The notes under the pieces were generated by a model. The model made no database searches and was not told where the DNA came from. It worked only from the letters and a program-made list of their open reading frames with translations. Position numbers and translations under genes: made by a program. DNA of 25,501 nucleotides, from positions 1 to 25,501 of the forward strand of contig CAZRBW010000046.1 of the NCBI GenBank assembly GCA_964598395.1, read 5' to 3'. The DNA is from CAXBDP01 sp964598395. Its GTDB lineage: Bacteria > Bacteroidota > Bacteroidia > Cytophagales > Cyclobacteriaceae. Position 1 is the stretch's first letter; the number at the start of each line of letters is the position of its first letter. Shown here one piece after another: positions 1 to 8,030 of the stretch.

Positions 1-64
1 TTGCCAACGAATGAGAAAGCACAGACTTCTTTTCGATATTCAAGCCGACGCAAGGTTGTTTCAT
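1..64 (-). CDS. 5' end of an unidentified gene, cut by the window start
   Basis: Reading leftward from an ATG at 64-62, 21 codons stay open to the window edge and begin MKQPCVGLNIEKKSVLSHSL. A stop codon lies in the same frame 18 nt before the ATG, so this is the first usable start. A purine-rich AGAGGA sequence sits about 8-13 nt upstream and could act as a ribosome binding site. The gene is divergent from the methyltransferase that starts at 111, and the two starts share a gap of only 46 nt. No signal peptide or recognisable motif is present in the visible part, so no function is proposed. The short length leaves some chance that it is spurious. Confidence 0.45.
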   Translation of the reverse strand, partial: MKQPCVGLNIEKKSVLSHSLA

Positions 65-110
65 TACGCCAATCCTCTTTCAATATTAAATTCTTCTAAC
101 TCTCGAAAAT

Positions 111-1187
111 GTGCAACAACTCTTACAAGTAAATAGGCCAGAACCAGTTATAGCAGAAATTGAAATAGGATCTTTTACACGAGAATCCGATATTCCTGAA
201 ACGATTCAGGCATTGCTGGCTGGTAAGAAAATTTTGGTTGAAGAATTCTACAGCAATGGTTTGCATCTCCTTCGAGAGCTGACTACATATCTCAAAAAAA
301 CCCTGCCGAATGAGTCTTTTCTCGAACAACGAGCCTTTCGTGCGGAATTCAGAAAATTATCCAATCTCATTTTAATCCATGTGAAAGAACATAAACTCAT
401 GGTAAGAAAAGCACCAGTGATTGGGTGGTTAGAAAAATTATATCCTGAATTGAACGATTTTTACTTACCGCTTCCTCAAATTCAAGGGTTGAACAGTGCG
501 TGGCAATGGTATGAAAAGGGAATTCATATCCCTGTTTTACGCAATAAAATCCACCCTTATTACGGCGTTTATTTCCCTACTCGATTTGAGCATTTAATTC
601 TATTTGACAATTGGTTGAAACGGTACGAAGGAGCAAAAAAAACCGCCATTGATATTGGGATTGGAAGTGGCGTACTTTCCTTGCTGATGGTGCAACACGG
701 TTTTCAAAAAGTGTTTGGAACAGATATCAATCCCAATGCCATTATTGGCTTATCCGAATCCATGGAAGGAACCAAATTAGCCAGAAAAATAGAAATTGAT
801 CTTGGGCATTTATTTGGCAAGTGGGAGAAACCAACTGAATTGATTGTTTTTAATCCACCTTGGTTACCTGCGATGCAAGAATTGAACAACCTAGATGAAG
901 CAATATATTACAACGAACAACTCTTTCCCGAATTTTTTGAAGCAGCACACAAACGCTTACTTCCAGATGGTAAAATTGTAATCCTTTTTTCCAATGTAGC
1001 CCAAATCACACAGGTAACAACAGAACATCCAATCGAAAAAGAACTGCTTTCGGGTGAACGTTTTATTTTGGAAAAATGCCATAGAAAATCAGTCAAATAT
1101 GCATCCGAAAAAACTAAGAGAAACCAACATTGGCGAGGCAAAGAAGAAGTGGAATTATGGGTTCTGAAACCCTTAATTAAGGGTTGA
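111..1187 (+). CDS. Class I SAM-dependent methyltransferase (HemK/RsmC-like, NPPW motif)
   Basis: The 358-residue protein has an N-terminal region of about 170 residues followed by a Rossmann-type methyltransferase domain. Motif I is seen as DIGIGSG (residues 181-187), the acidic post-I motif as GTDINPNA, and motif IV as NPPW (248-251). In this fold NPP[YFW] is typical of enzymes that methylate amino groups of bases or of glutamine, as in HemK/PrmC, RsmC and RlmG. The substrate is therefore probably rRNA, DNA or a translation factor, but the sequence does not settle which. The start is GTG: the same frame has a TAA at 87-89 and no ATG before the conserved part. An out-of-frame ATG at 109 overlaps it and closes quickly. 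The protein is cytoplasmic, with no signal peptide. The gene stands alone and its 3' end faces the terminator at 1508-1533. Confidence 0.72.
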   Translation: MQQLLQVNRPEPVIAEIEIGSFTRESDIPETIQALLAGKKILVEEFYSNGLHLLRELTTYLKKTLPNESFLEQRAFRAEFRKLSNLILIHVKEHKLMVRKAPVIGWLEKLYPELNDFYLPLPQIQGLNSAWQWYEKGIHIPVLRNKIHPYYGVYFPTRFEHLILFDNWLKRYEGAKKTAIDIGIGSGVLSLLMVQHGFQKVFGTDINPNAIIGLSESMEGTKLARKIEIDLGHLFGKWEKPTELIVFNPPWLPAMQELNNLDEAIYYNEQLFPEFFEAAHKRLLPDGKIVILFSNVAQITQVTTEHPIEKELLSGERFILEKCHRKSVKYASEKTKRNQHWRGKEEVELWVLKPLIKG

Positions 1188-1573
1188 TTTAAAAATTGAA
1201 AACAGCATGATTTATTCGCGTAGAACTTAGATTTTCTGTCTTTTATACTTGACGAGCGTATTTACAATTTTCACCAATTACAAAGCAGGAATACAAATTG
1301 GAACGAAAGTATAAAACTTATAGACAGCTTGTATAACTTGGATTTACATATTGAAATAAGGCAATAAATAGACTTTAAAAGGAATATTGTGAACTTAGTA
1401 TAAAAGTTATGAACTTCTTTTTGAAGCAATTTCGGAAAACACCGAGCCATACAAATCACTAATAGATGGCCTGTTTCATTTTATCTTTAATATAATCCAA
1501 AAAGATAAAAAGGAGCCAAATAAGCTCCTTTTTCTATGAATTTACCTCCCGCTTTTTCTAGTAGTTGGCAGGG
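1188..1573. other. Convergent intergenic region, 386 bp
   Basis: This AT-rich stretch lies between the 3' ends of the methyltransferase and the baeRF gene. It holds one clear bidirectional terminator (1508-1533) and one copy of the GCGGGAGG octamer (1545-1552, minus orientation). A 62-codon minus-strand frame at 1271-1459 has no ribosome binding site or recognisable motif and is not called. I see no RNA gene or mobile element in it. Confidence 0.6.
1508..1533. terminator. Bidirectional Rho-independent terminator
   Basis: A stem GGAGC (1512-1516) pairs with GCTCC (1524-1528) around a 7-nt loop. A run of A before the stem and T after it extends the pairing and supplies a U-tract in both directions. 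It sits between two converging genes and can end both transcripts. Confidence 0.75.
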
Positions 1574-2653
1574 TTAATATCTTGTTTTCAATACAATGTT
1601 GCCCAGGTCTTTTATTTCCTCTTGGGAAGTAAAAATCACTCTTCCCTTTTTAGAGAATACCTCCCAGGCAATAGTACTAGTAATATCATCAATTACATCA
1701 GCATGGGTTCTTTCTTCTGCCAAATCAAACGTACGATCACTTGTCATTAGCACAGGCTGAGAAAAATCTTGATGGACTATCAGTAGATCTCCACGTCCGT
1801 CAATAGCTGCTTGATAAATCTCTTGTAAATCTGTGATGACTGAGCCATTTGCCACAGCTTCCTTCACATCAGATATGGCTTTGGTTCGCCTGCTGCTTTG
1901 CAATACACTTAGCAACTCCCAACCCTGCTTAGAGATGGTATGTGTAGCTATATTATTGTAATCGATACTGGAATAACCAAGATATATTGAAGGCTTGTCT
2001 GCAACTTGCAATAATCTACTGTAATTGTCCTCGGTACTTACCACTACACAATCCAATCCTGTGAGATTATTCATTTTTACAACGGCCTTGTCCACCTTAT
2101 TCAAAAATTCTCGCACCAAGTCATCGAGGTACTTTGAGTCACTATTCCTTTTTGTGTTGGCATTATAATGCATGTTTTCAGCAAAAGGAAAGTCTTCGTT
2201 CGTTACTTCATCAATTATCGTATTGTTGACAGTATTGTACAGACTCACACCGCTTTGAGAAAGTAAAAGGATGTAATACTCTTCGGTCCTATTATATGAT
2301 TTAATTAAATAGCGAATGTTAAAGGTGCTGCCAATATGTACACCATCATTCTGCACCGCCCAATCCGATTTGATAATTTCCTTTGTTTCGTTCGACAAAA
2401 AAATATGTAAACTGTCTAAATTATAATTCACATTTATTTCTGATTCAATAGTCGCAAGACGATCTAATAATGGCTTGACTGTACTCTTGTCAAATTCATT
2501 AATAATCCTTGTTTCGGCTTCTTTTAGCAGGTTTTTCAATTGAATAGCATCTTGTGCGCTATCAGGATGTGTTCGGTGGGTGTTTAAAGAAATTGTAACA
2601 CAAGGTGTACTTTTTTCTGCTGCTAACTTTTCTATTCTTGATCTAATGCTCAT
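1574..2653 (-). CDS. Bacterial archaeo-eukaryotic release factor-like protein (baeRF family)
   Basis: The 359-residue cytoplasmic protein resembles the bacterial relatives of eRF1/Pelota (baeRF, probably family 3). The best match is its C-terminal third: an L7Ae-like segment with a GRGDLLIV strand, then DVIDDITSTIAWEVFSKKG, and an ending of the type seen in eRF1-like proteins (VIFTSQEEI...LGNIVLKTRY). The central domain corresponds to the eRF1 domain that carries the GGQ loop, but GGQ is absent; the equivalent stretch reads TKRNSDSKYLDDL before a long helix. Peptidyl-tRNA hydrolysis by the standard mechanism is therefore unlikely. Members are thought to act on ribosomes or tRNA under stress, but this is prediction. 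The ATG at 2653 has no clear Shine-Dalgarno sequence, as is usual in Bacteroidota. The gene stands alone, divergent from the T9SS cargo gene. Confidence 0.68.
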   Translation of the reverse strand: MSIRSRIEKLAAEKSTPCVTISLNTHRTHPDSAQDAIQLKNLLKEAETRIINEFDKSTVKPLLDRLATIESEINVNYNLDSLHIFLSNETKEIIKSDWAVQNDGVHIGSTFNIRYLIKSYNRTEEYYILLLSQSGVSLYNTVNNTIIDEVTNEDFPFAENMHYNANTKRNSDSKYLDDLVREFLNKVDKAVVKMNNLTGLDCVVVSTEDNYSRLLQVADKPSIYLGYSSIDYNNIATHTISKQGWELLSVLQSSRRTKAISDVKEAVANGSVITDLQEIYQAAIDGRGDLLIVHQDFSQPVLMTSDRTFDLAEERTHADVIDDITSTIAWEVFSKKGRVIFTSQEEIKDLGNIVLKTRY

Positions 2654-3118
2654 AGTAAATTTTTAAGGTTTTATACATTCTATTGTATAGATAAATAATA
2701 TAGCGGGAGGGAATATCGAAGTCTCAATAGTAAAACTAATATAGTCCCTTTATTAAGACGTTCATCGCGGAAAGGGGTTGTTATAAATTAGTTTTTTTTT
2801 GAATAATTAGGTCGGTAAAAAATCCTAATGTTATAATTCACTTACCCAACATTCGTGTTTTTCTCTCACCCTATGCTCTCGCTATTTGTATCTACTGGCT
2901 CGAACAAAAAATTTTCATGAGTTTGGCTGTTGTGTTATGAATAAAAATACACCAAAGGACTTTTTCGAGCACTATTTTTCATCTTATATGATATAAAATA
3001 TTGTATTACTTTTTAAGAATAATAGGTTTTAAAAAAAATAACCATTTTTGAAATCATATGTCATTTTTTACTATGTTTGAAGATGCATTTTAGCTGTTCA
3101 TGAATTTTAGTTCTAATT
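2654..3118. other. Divergent intergenic region, 465 bp
   Basis: This very AT-rich stretch lies between the divergently transcribed baeRF gene and the T9SS cargo gene. It contains a GCGGGAGG octamer (2703-2710), a short inverted repeat TATAC/GTATA (2672-2676 and 2685-2689) near the baeRF start, and a promoter-like pair of boxes for the cargo gene (3047-3079). No open frame with coding character and no RNA gene was seen. Confidence 0.55.
3047..3079 (+). promoter_or_regulatory. Candidate Bacteroidota promoter for the T9SS cargo gene
   Basis: TTTG at 3047-3050 and TATGTTTG at 3072-3079 fit the Bacteroidota consensus of a -33 TTTG and a -7 TAnnTTTG, with a 21-nt spacer. The -7 box lies 40 nt before the start codon at 3119. 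The match is by eye and AT-rich DNA gives chance hits. Confidence 0.5.
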
Positions 3119-4675
3119 TTGTACACGATTAGACGGCGCGTAGTTTACTACGTATCATTTTTTGCCCTCTTGGTTGCCCTCTTTTTTTTAGGAGGGCTTT
3201 CTGCTTTTGGGCAAACATTCTCTACTGGTTTCGCTAATTACACCAATGATACTTTGTATTTGAATGGTTGGGACTTTAATACTGCAAACTACAATATCTT
3301 CAATGATGGGGCCGGGAACCTAGTTATAAGAAGTGATAGCTTAACTGGTAGCCAAGAAATTAGGTATATCAATTCAGGATATTTTTATGTTGAGACACCA
3401 AGCTCTCTCACTTTAAGTTTTCAAACAAGATCAACATTTCAAAATAATAACGCAAGGCCTGAGTTCATTGTAGAGATTTTTAATGTTAATGACAATCTAA
3501 TACAAAATCTTGGTTGGACGCTTGTAGCTAATAACACTAATTTTCAAAACCACAGCTTCAATATCACAAATATAACTGCTCAAGGGTGGTACTATTTCAG
3601 ATTAGGAGCAAGAAGATCGAGCACAAATCCTGCAGGAGTAACTAGAATCAGATTTGACAATTTTGGTGGCACCCTACCCACCAATACTTCTTGGCCTGAG
3701 CTATCGCCCAATGTTACCGTTACAGATTTATTTTCGGTTTCAGATGCAGAAATTGAAGTGGGTGAACAGGCTGTTTTGGATTTTACTTTTGAATATAATG
3801 AAGTAATCCCCAGCTCTTCGCAACGTGCTGTTCGAGGCATGGAATACCAAATAGATTTACATGCTGGCTTGGAATACGTTTCTCATACAATCACAGGAGC
3901 TTCTGCTGGGCCTGGTGCAAGCTACGATTCAAACACTGGTATATTTACCATTGAGGCCATTCAAAAAACCGTACCTCTTATGTTATCTATTACCGTAGAA
4001 GGCACTGCAAATTGCCCGGGCTGTGAGGTTGAAATTACTGCACTTAATGCAAATGTACTACAGCCCAAAACTGGGTTTGGACAGGATATCCAGATTTTAA
4101 GTGTGCTTCCTATCGAACTCATTTACTTCCGAGCCGAGCCTAAAAAAGATCTAGCTCAGGTGGAATTAAGCTGGGCTACTGCATCAGAAAAAGATAATGA
4201 CTATTTCACTATAGAGAGATCTAAAGATGGGCTACGCTTTCATGAAATTGCCAGAGTAGAAGGTGCTGGCACACATGTAGGCACTTTAGCGTATACACAC
4301 ACAGATTTTACTCCATTAAACGGAGTTGCCTATTATCGACTTAAGCAGACAGATTTTGATGGGAAGTTTTCATATTCCGACTTGGTACGGGTGAACTTAC
4401 CATCTTCGATGAGAAGTTTTAATATTGCCACCACGCCCTTAGCTTCAGGAGAAAAGCCAATGATTTGGTTGCAAGGAGATTGGGATACCTCAGAACAACT
4501 TAACTTCCGAATAATTGATACTAAAGGCGCGCAAGTATGGCAATCAACTGCCACAGCTAAAGGGATTGAATTACAATTGGATAGTGATTTTCCAAACTTA
4601 TCTACTGGGGTTTATATAGTTTCAGTGATTTCAAATTCCTTCCGTATGATGAAGAAAATACGAATAGGGAATTAG
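3119..4675 (+). CDS. Secreted protein with T9SS type A C-terminal sorting domain
   Basis: The 518-residue protein starts with a signal peptide: a basic IRRRVV segment, a hydrophobic core (about residues 11-30) and likely cleavage after SAFG. Residues 32-190 form a beta-rich, Asn-rich region of unknown function. Residues 195-325 look like an Ig/cohesin-like beta-sandwich and include a GCEVEITAL segment after CPGC. From residue 330 (LPIELIYF) there is the fibronectin-like module that often precedes sorting signals in this phylum, with SWATASEKDNDYFTIERS and YYRLKQTDFDG. The last 80 residues end in GVYIVSV...KKIRIGN, a type A sorting domain, so the protein should be exported through the type IX system and retained on or released from the cell surface. 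The start is TTG at 3119; a stop lies just upstream in frame and there is no ATG, so ATT at 3116 is the only near alternative. The role of the mature protein is unknown. Confidence 0.8.
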   Translation: MYTIRRRVVYYVSFFALLVALFFLGGLSAFGQTFSTGFANYTNDTLYLNGWDFNTANYNIFNDGAGNLVIRSDSLTGSQEIRYINSGYFYVETPSSLTLSFQTRSTFQNNNARPEFIVEIFNVNDNLIQNLGWTLVANNTNFQNHSFNITNITAQGWYYFRLGARRSSTNPAGVTRIRFDNFGGTLPTNTSWPELSPNVTVTDLFSVSDAEIEVGEQAVLDFTFEYNEVIPSSSQRAVRGMEYQIDLHAGLEYVSHTITGASAGPGASYDSNTGIFTIEAIQKTVPLMLSITVEGTANCPGCEVEITALNANVLQPKTGFGQDIQILSVLPIELIYFRAEPKKDLAQVELSWATASEKDNDYFTIERSKDGLRFHEIARVEGAGTHVGTLAYTHTDFTPLNGVAYYRLKQTDFDGKFSYSDLVRVNLPSSMRSFNIATTPLASGEKPMIWLQGDWDTSEQLNFRIIDTKGAQVWQSTATAKGIELQLDSDFPNLSTGVYIVSVISNSFRMMKKIRIGN

Positions 4676-4731
4676 TTTCCCCTGCCATCAACCTTACCAT
4701 CTATTGTCAAGTCTCAGCTAGTATGACCCAA

Positions 4732-4754
4732 TTGAAACTGAGTATTTGTTTCAA
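4732..4754 (+). terminator. Weak candidate terminator after the T9SS cargo gene
   Basis: TTGAAAC (4732-4738) pairs with GTTTCAA (4748-4754) around a 9-nt loop, and a run of seven T follows about 9 nt later (4764-4770). The stem is AT-rich and the U-tract is not adjacent, so this is only a candidate. A second small hairpin, TTACTT/AAGTAA with a 4-nt loop (4778-4793), lies between it and the next gene. Confidence 0.3.
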
Positions 4755-4837
4755 ATGCTTACCTTTTTTTAGAAGACTTACTTCACCAAGTAAACTTCAC
4801 AGGCAAGTATGCATCTAAGCCATATTAAAAGTCAAAA

Positions 4838-5683
4838 ATGTATAAAATCTTATCCATCTATTTTCTTTCCTTGTTATTGCTGATTTGCTCTTGCAAGCAG
4901 GAGGATGAATTTCAGCCCAAAGCAGAAAAATTTACAAGAAACATCACCTTTAATAATGTGAGCGTAGATGTGATTATTGACAAACCTGCAGTAGCAGAAA
5001 TGGATGTGTTGATCGTGTATCACGGAACTGTAGTTTTTGATGATAAGATAATGGAGGCGGCAGAAAATGTTCTCACGGTTTTTAATGGCATATTGAAGAG
5101 AAGTGATATGATGATTGTGAGTGTAGCGTATCCAGAAGAAAATTTATTGCTTGGTGATAATATTGCCCAGTCTGAGGCAGCTTTTCTTTGGGTCAAAAAC
5201 AAGGCAGATGATGAGCTGGGCATTAAAGTGAAGAAAATATTTCTTGCAGGCCATTCTCAGGGAGGATATTTAGTTACTCGCCTAAACACAATGCACCAAA
5301 CTAATGGCGTAATTGCCAATGCACCCGGCCCTCTAAATTTAGTTTACCGCTGTCAGCTAGAGGAGAATGGGACAATACCTAAGGGCATTCACTGTAATCT
5401 ACTGAATGAAAATTATGGCAGTACGGCGGCAAACCCAGATGGATACTTTCAACGGTCTCTACTGAATTTCACTACAGGCCACAAGGCTGATATTCTTTTT
5501 GTGCAGGGATTAATGGACAGCAACATACAAATGTATTCATGGCCTGTATTCAAAGATGCAATGATAAATTGCGATGATTGTCAAGAAACTCAATTCTTTG
5601 ACGTACCCAATTTTGGTCATTCTGCCTTATTCAACAGTAGCCAAGCTATTGATAGGTTTAACAGCTTTATAAATAATAGGTAA
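4838..5683 (+). CDS. Alpha/beta-hydrolase lipoprotein, probably surface-exposed
   Basis: The 281-residue protein has a type II signal peptide ending in the lipobox ICSC, with Cys19 as the lipidated residue. The next residues are KQEDE, which resemble the charged lipoprotein export signal that sends Bacteroidota lipoproteins to the outer surface. The rest is an alpha/beta-hydrolase: oxyanion-type HG (62-63), nucleophile elbow GHSQGG with Ser140, a candidate acid Asp227 in GLMDSN, and catalytic His261 in FGHSAL. Four more cysteines (172, 186, and the CDDC at 245-248) could form disulfides, consistent with an exported enzyme. The family resembles poly-ester or cutinase-like esterases and serine peptidases, but the substrate cannot be told. 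The gene lies downstream of the T9SS cargo gene with 162 bp between; a shared transcript is possible but not shown. Confidence 0.72.
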   Translation: MYKILSIYFLSLLLLICSCKQEDEFQPKAEKFTRNITFNNVSVDVIIDKPAVAEMDVLIVYHGTVVFDDKIMEAAENVLTVFNGILKRSDMMIVSVAYPEENLLLGDNIAQSEAAFLWVKNKADDELGIKVKKIFLAGHSQGGYLVTRLNTMHQTNGVIANAPGPLNLVYRCQLEENGTIPKGIHCNLLNENYGSTAANPDGYFQRSLLNFTTGHKADILFVQGLMDSNIQMYSWPVFKDAMINCDDCQETQFFDVPNFGHSALFNSSQAIDRFNSFINNR

Positions 5684-5756
5684 AATAATCCGAGTAGCAA
5701 TAATTTTATTTAGGAGATCCCATTTTTGGAATGGTATTGAACATGCCCAGATATCC

Positions 5757-6704
5757 CTAACTCAACCCAAATGGCAATTTCTCCAGATCGACATTGCCTC
5801 CTGTGAGAATAATTCCCACCCGCTTGTTTTTGAAAGTGGAAGGTTCTTTCAAGACAGCTGCAAAAGGAACAGCACATGAAGGCTCAATGATTATCTTCAT
5901 TCTTTCCCAAATCATCCGCATTGCAGCAATTATTTCAGCATCTTCTACTCTGATAATCCGCTCTACATATTTTTGAATGATTGGAAAAGTTTTATCTCCC
6001 AGTGAAGTCATTAGGCCATCGGCGATGGTTTTCGGATTTTCCATAGGAATGATTTTTCCTGCTTCTAAAGAGCGAAAAGCATCATCTGCTCCAGCTGGTT
6101 CGCCAGCGATTACGCTTGTATGCGGACTGATATAATGTACGCTCAACGCAGTGCCAGACAACAAGCCTCCGCCGCCAACAGGCGCCATTACAATATCTAA
6201 ATTGGGTGCTTGTTGTAGCAATTCAAGAGCGCATGTAGCCTGTCCAGCTATTACTGCATAATCGTTATATGGTGGTACAAAGGTGGCTCCTGTTTTGGCT
6301 ACAATATCTGCTAAGGTACTTTCTCTAGCTTGCAAGGTGGGCTCACATTCCACAATTTCAGCACCATAGCCAGCTACAGCTTTTTTCTTGATGGCGGGTG
6401 CTGTGCGAGGCATTACAATATACGCCTTGATGCCCCTGCTCTGAGCAGCTTTGGCCAATGCTGCAGCATGATTACCAGAAGAATGCGTAGCAACGCCCTT
6501 ACTAGCTTCCCCATCGCTGAGGAGAGAAACAGCATTGGCCGCACCACGCATTTTGAATGCACCTACTTTCTGGAAATTTTCGCATTTGAAAAACACTTCA
6601 CAACCCGCAATCTTATTGAGGCTTTCACTTGTCAGTACGGGTGTTTTGTGAATCATTGGCGCAATCCGCGCATGTGCTTCTTGGATATCTTGCAGACTAA
6701 TCAT
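5757..6704 (-). CDS. Serine racemase / serine-threonine dehydratase (PLP fold type II)
   Basis: The 315-residue enzyme has the PLP lysine at Lys51 (GAFKMRGA), an SSGNH loop at 75-79 and a glycine-rich phosphate loop GGGG at 178-181. There is no C-terminal ACT regulatory domain, so it is not the biosynthetic IlvA form. In plain threonine dehydratases the loop is usually SAGNH; a second Ser (here Ser76) is the re-face catalytic base of eukaryotic serine racemase. The metal-site pattern E-x3-A-x-D of serine racemase is also present (Glu203, Ala207, Asp209 in GEPAGADD). It may therefore racemise L-serine, or eliminate serine or 3-hydroxyaspartate, as well as deaminate threonine. The gene follows the outer-membrane barrel gene by 72 nt on the same strand and may be cotranscribed; its 3' end converges on the hydrolase lipoprotein. 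Confidence 0.82.
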   Translation of the reverse strand: MISLQDIQEAHARIAPMIHKTPVLTSESLNKIAGCEVFFKCENFQKVGAFKMRGAANAVSLLSDGEASKGVATHSSGNHAAALAKAAQSRGIKAYIVMPRTAPAIKKKAVAGYGAEIVECEPTLQARESTLADIVAKTGATFVPPYNDYAVIAGQATCALELLQQAPNLDIVMAPVGGGGLLSGTALSVHYISPHTSVIAGEPAGADDAFRSLEAGKIIPMENPKTIADGLMTSLGDKTFPIIQKYVERIIRVEDAEIIAAMRMIWERMKIIIEPSCAVPFAAVLKEPSTFKNKRVGIILTGGNVDLEKLPFGLS

Positions 6705-6776
6705 TGGAACAAATTTGGCTCAACAATAATAGGCAAATTCTCAGAATATAAAGATGGAATACCTTGCGAATGGTGA

Positions 6777-7895
6777 CTAGAAAGCCTCCGTTACGATGAA
6801 ATAGATATTGCCGCCTTCACGTCCATAGCCATAGTCTAAGCGGATATTTAGTCGCTCTGCTGGATTTACCACAAAGCGCAACCCAGTGCCAATGGAGTAT
6901 TTCAGTTTAGAGACCTCTAAGTCGCTCACTCTGTCATACACATCGCCTACACCTGCAAAGGTGACCATGCCAAATCGCCAAAAAAGTGGAAATCGGTATT
7001 CCACTTGGGTAGCCCAAAAGTGTTTATCTCTAAAGCGGTTTCGAGGATAGCCTCGTAATATGTCATCATTACCCAAAGTAGCCATATCGAGAAATGGCAC
7101 ATCGCCATAATTGAATCGCATTACCGTCTGAGAGGCTAAGATATGCTTTGGTTTCAGTTGCCAATATTGCTGATATGTTGCATTGATATTGGTGAAATTG
7201 AATGTGCCACCTAAAGATTCGGAATAGAAATAAGACGAAATTTCAGCAAATCGACCCTTATAAGGGCTTAAAATATTGTCGCGAGAATCGAATAATGCCA
7301 CCAACCCCAATGCCGACCCAATACCACCAGCGAATCCAGTAATCTCACCCGTTTCCAGCTGTCCTCCTGCCTCGGTTTTTAGTCCGTATTCAGATTCATA
7401 ATTATAATCAAAGCCCACATATAAGGATGGCCGTATTTGTTTCAGCACTAAGGCCTTTATTGAAAACAGGTTGTACTCATAAAATTCTTCATCCTCAAGT
7501 CTAGTATCATTACCAATGCCGTAAAATCTATCTGGAAAATTTCTAAACCTAGCCTCGCCTTTTATAATAAAGTCCTCGTTTCGGGTGAAAATATTCCAAA
7601 TACCCCATACATCCAATTGCTTGTTTTGAGTGTAATCCGCCAAAAATTGTACATAAGATCCACGCGTAGGTTTTTGATAATCGTATTTGGCTGGAATCTT
7701 AAAATAGTAAACTCCTGCGCCTCCATAAGCCAATCGAGTGTCTGGTGTGTAGTACAAAAGCGGGAGGAAAAAAAAGCCATTCTTCTCATCGGGAATAGTG
7801 TCGTTCAACGGCTTGATGCCCATAAAACCTTGCGCATTCACCATTGTAATACTTATCAAAAGGATGAGCACACAGCTTATTAGTAATTTTGGCAT
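6777..7895 (-). CDS. Omp85-superfamily outer-membrane beta-barrel (BamA/TamA barrel without POTRA)
   Basis: The 372-residue protein has a signal peptide (residues 1-21, ending VNA) and then alternating strands typical of a 16-strand barrel. The C-terminal half shows the Omp85 hallmark LRGYPRNRF (the RGY of loop 6), followed by paired strands ending in FAGVGDVYD and a C-terminal aromatic residue (EAF). After the signal peptide there is room for only a short linker, so periplasmic POTRA domains are absent and the protein is not BamA itself. Such POTRA-less barrels are common in Bacteroidota and often described as surface antigen (D15) proteins; their cargo is generally unknown. The ATG at 7895 is preceded by AGGAA at a suitable distance. 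A terminator upstream (8031-8056) separates it from the M16 gene. Confidence 0.8.
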   Translation of the reverse strand: MPKLLISCVLILLISITMVNAQGFMGIKPLNDTIPDEKNGFFFLPLLYYTPDTRLAYGGAGVYYFKIPAKYDYQKPTRGSYVQFLADYTQNKQLDVWGIWNIFTRNEDFIIKGEARFRNFPDRFYGIGNDTRLEDEEFYEYNLFSIKALVLKQIRPSLYVGFDYNYESEYGLKTEAGGQLETGEITGFAGGIGSALGLVALFDSRDNILSPYKGRFAEISSYFYSESLGGTFNFTNINATYQQYWQLKPKHILASQTVMRFNYGDVPFLDMATLGNDDILRGYPRNRFRDKHFWATQVEYRFPLFWRFGMVTFAGVGDVYDRVSDLEVSKLKYSIGTGLRFVVNPAERLNIRLDYGYGREGGNIYFIVTEAF

Positions 7896-8030
7896 TTGTA
7901 TTTCCTATATTAATTGGCCAAATGAATGATTCATCAACGATTAATAGTCTCGAGAAGTTGAAGGCATCTAAAAAAATATTATCCTTTTGTATGCAAGTAA
8001 AGCATTATTTTGATTTGTCTATAAACAAAT

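Noticed and set aside
1271..1459. 62-codon minus-strand open frame in the 386-bp intergenic region
   Set aside because: Low-complexity, Leu/Ile/Phe-rich translation of AT-rich DNA, no ribosome binding site or known motif.
1381..1460. Plus-strand peptide MNFFLKQFRKTPSHTNH as a remnant of an AraC-type regulator
   Set aside because: The likeness to the end of an AraC helix-turn-helix is limited to a few residues and nothing upstream supports it.
2672..2689. Inverted repeat TATAC/GTATA upstream of the baeRF gene as an operator
   Set aside because: Five-base arms in very AT-rich DNA occur often by chance and no regulator gene is adjacent.
5719..5735. Hairpin CCATT/AATGG between the convergent hydrolase and racemase genes as a terminator
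   Set aside because: The stem is only five pairs and lacks a U-tract.
6330..6776. 148-codon plus-strand open frame
   Set aside because: It lies antisense to the serine racemase-like gene, whose motifs are complete, and its translation shows no domain or ribosome binding site.
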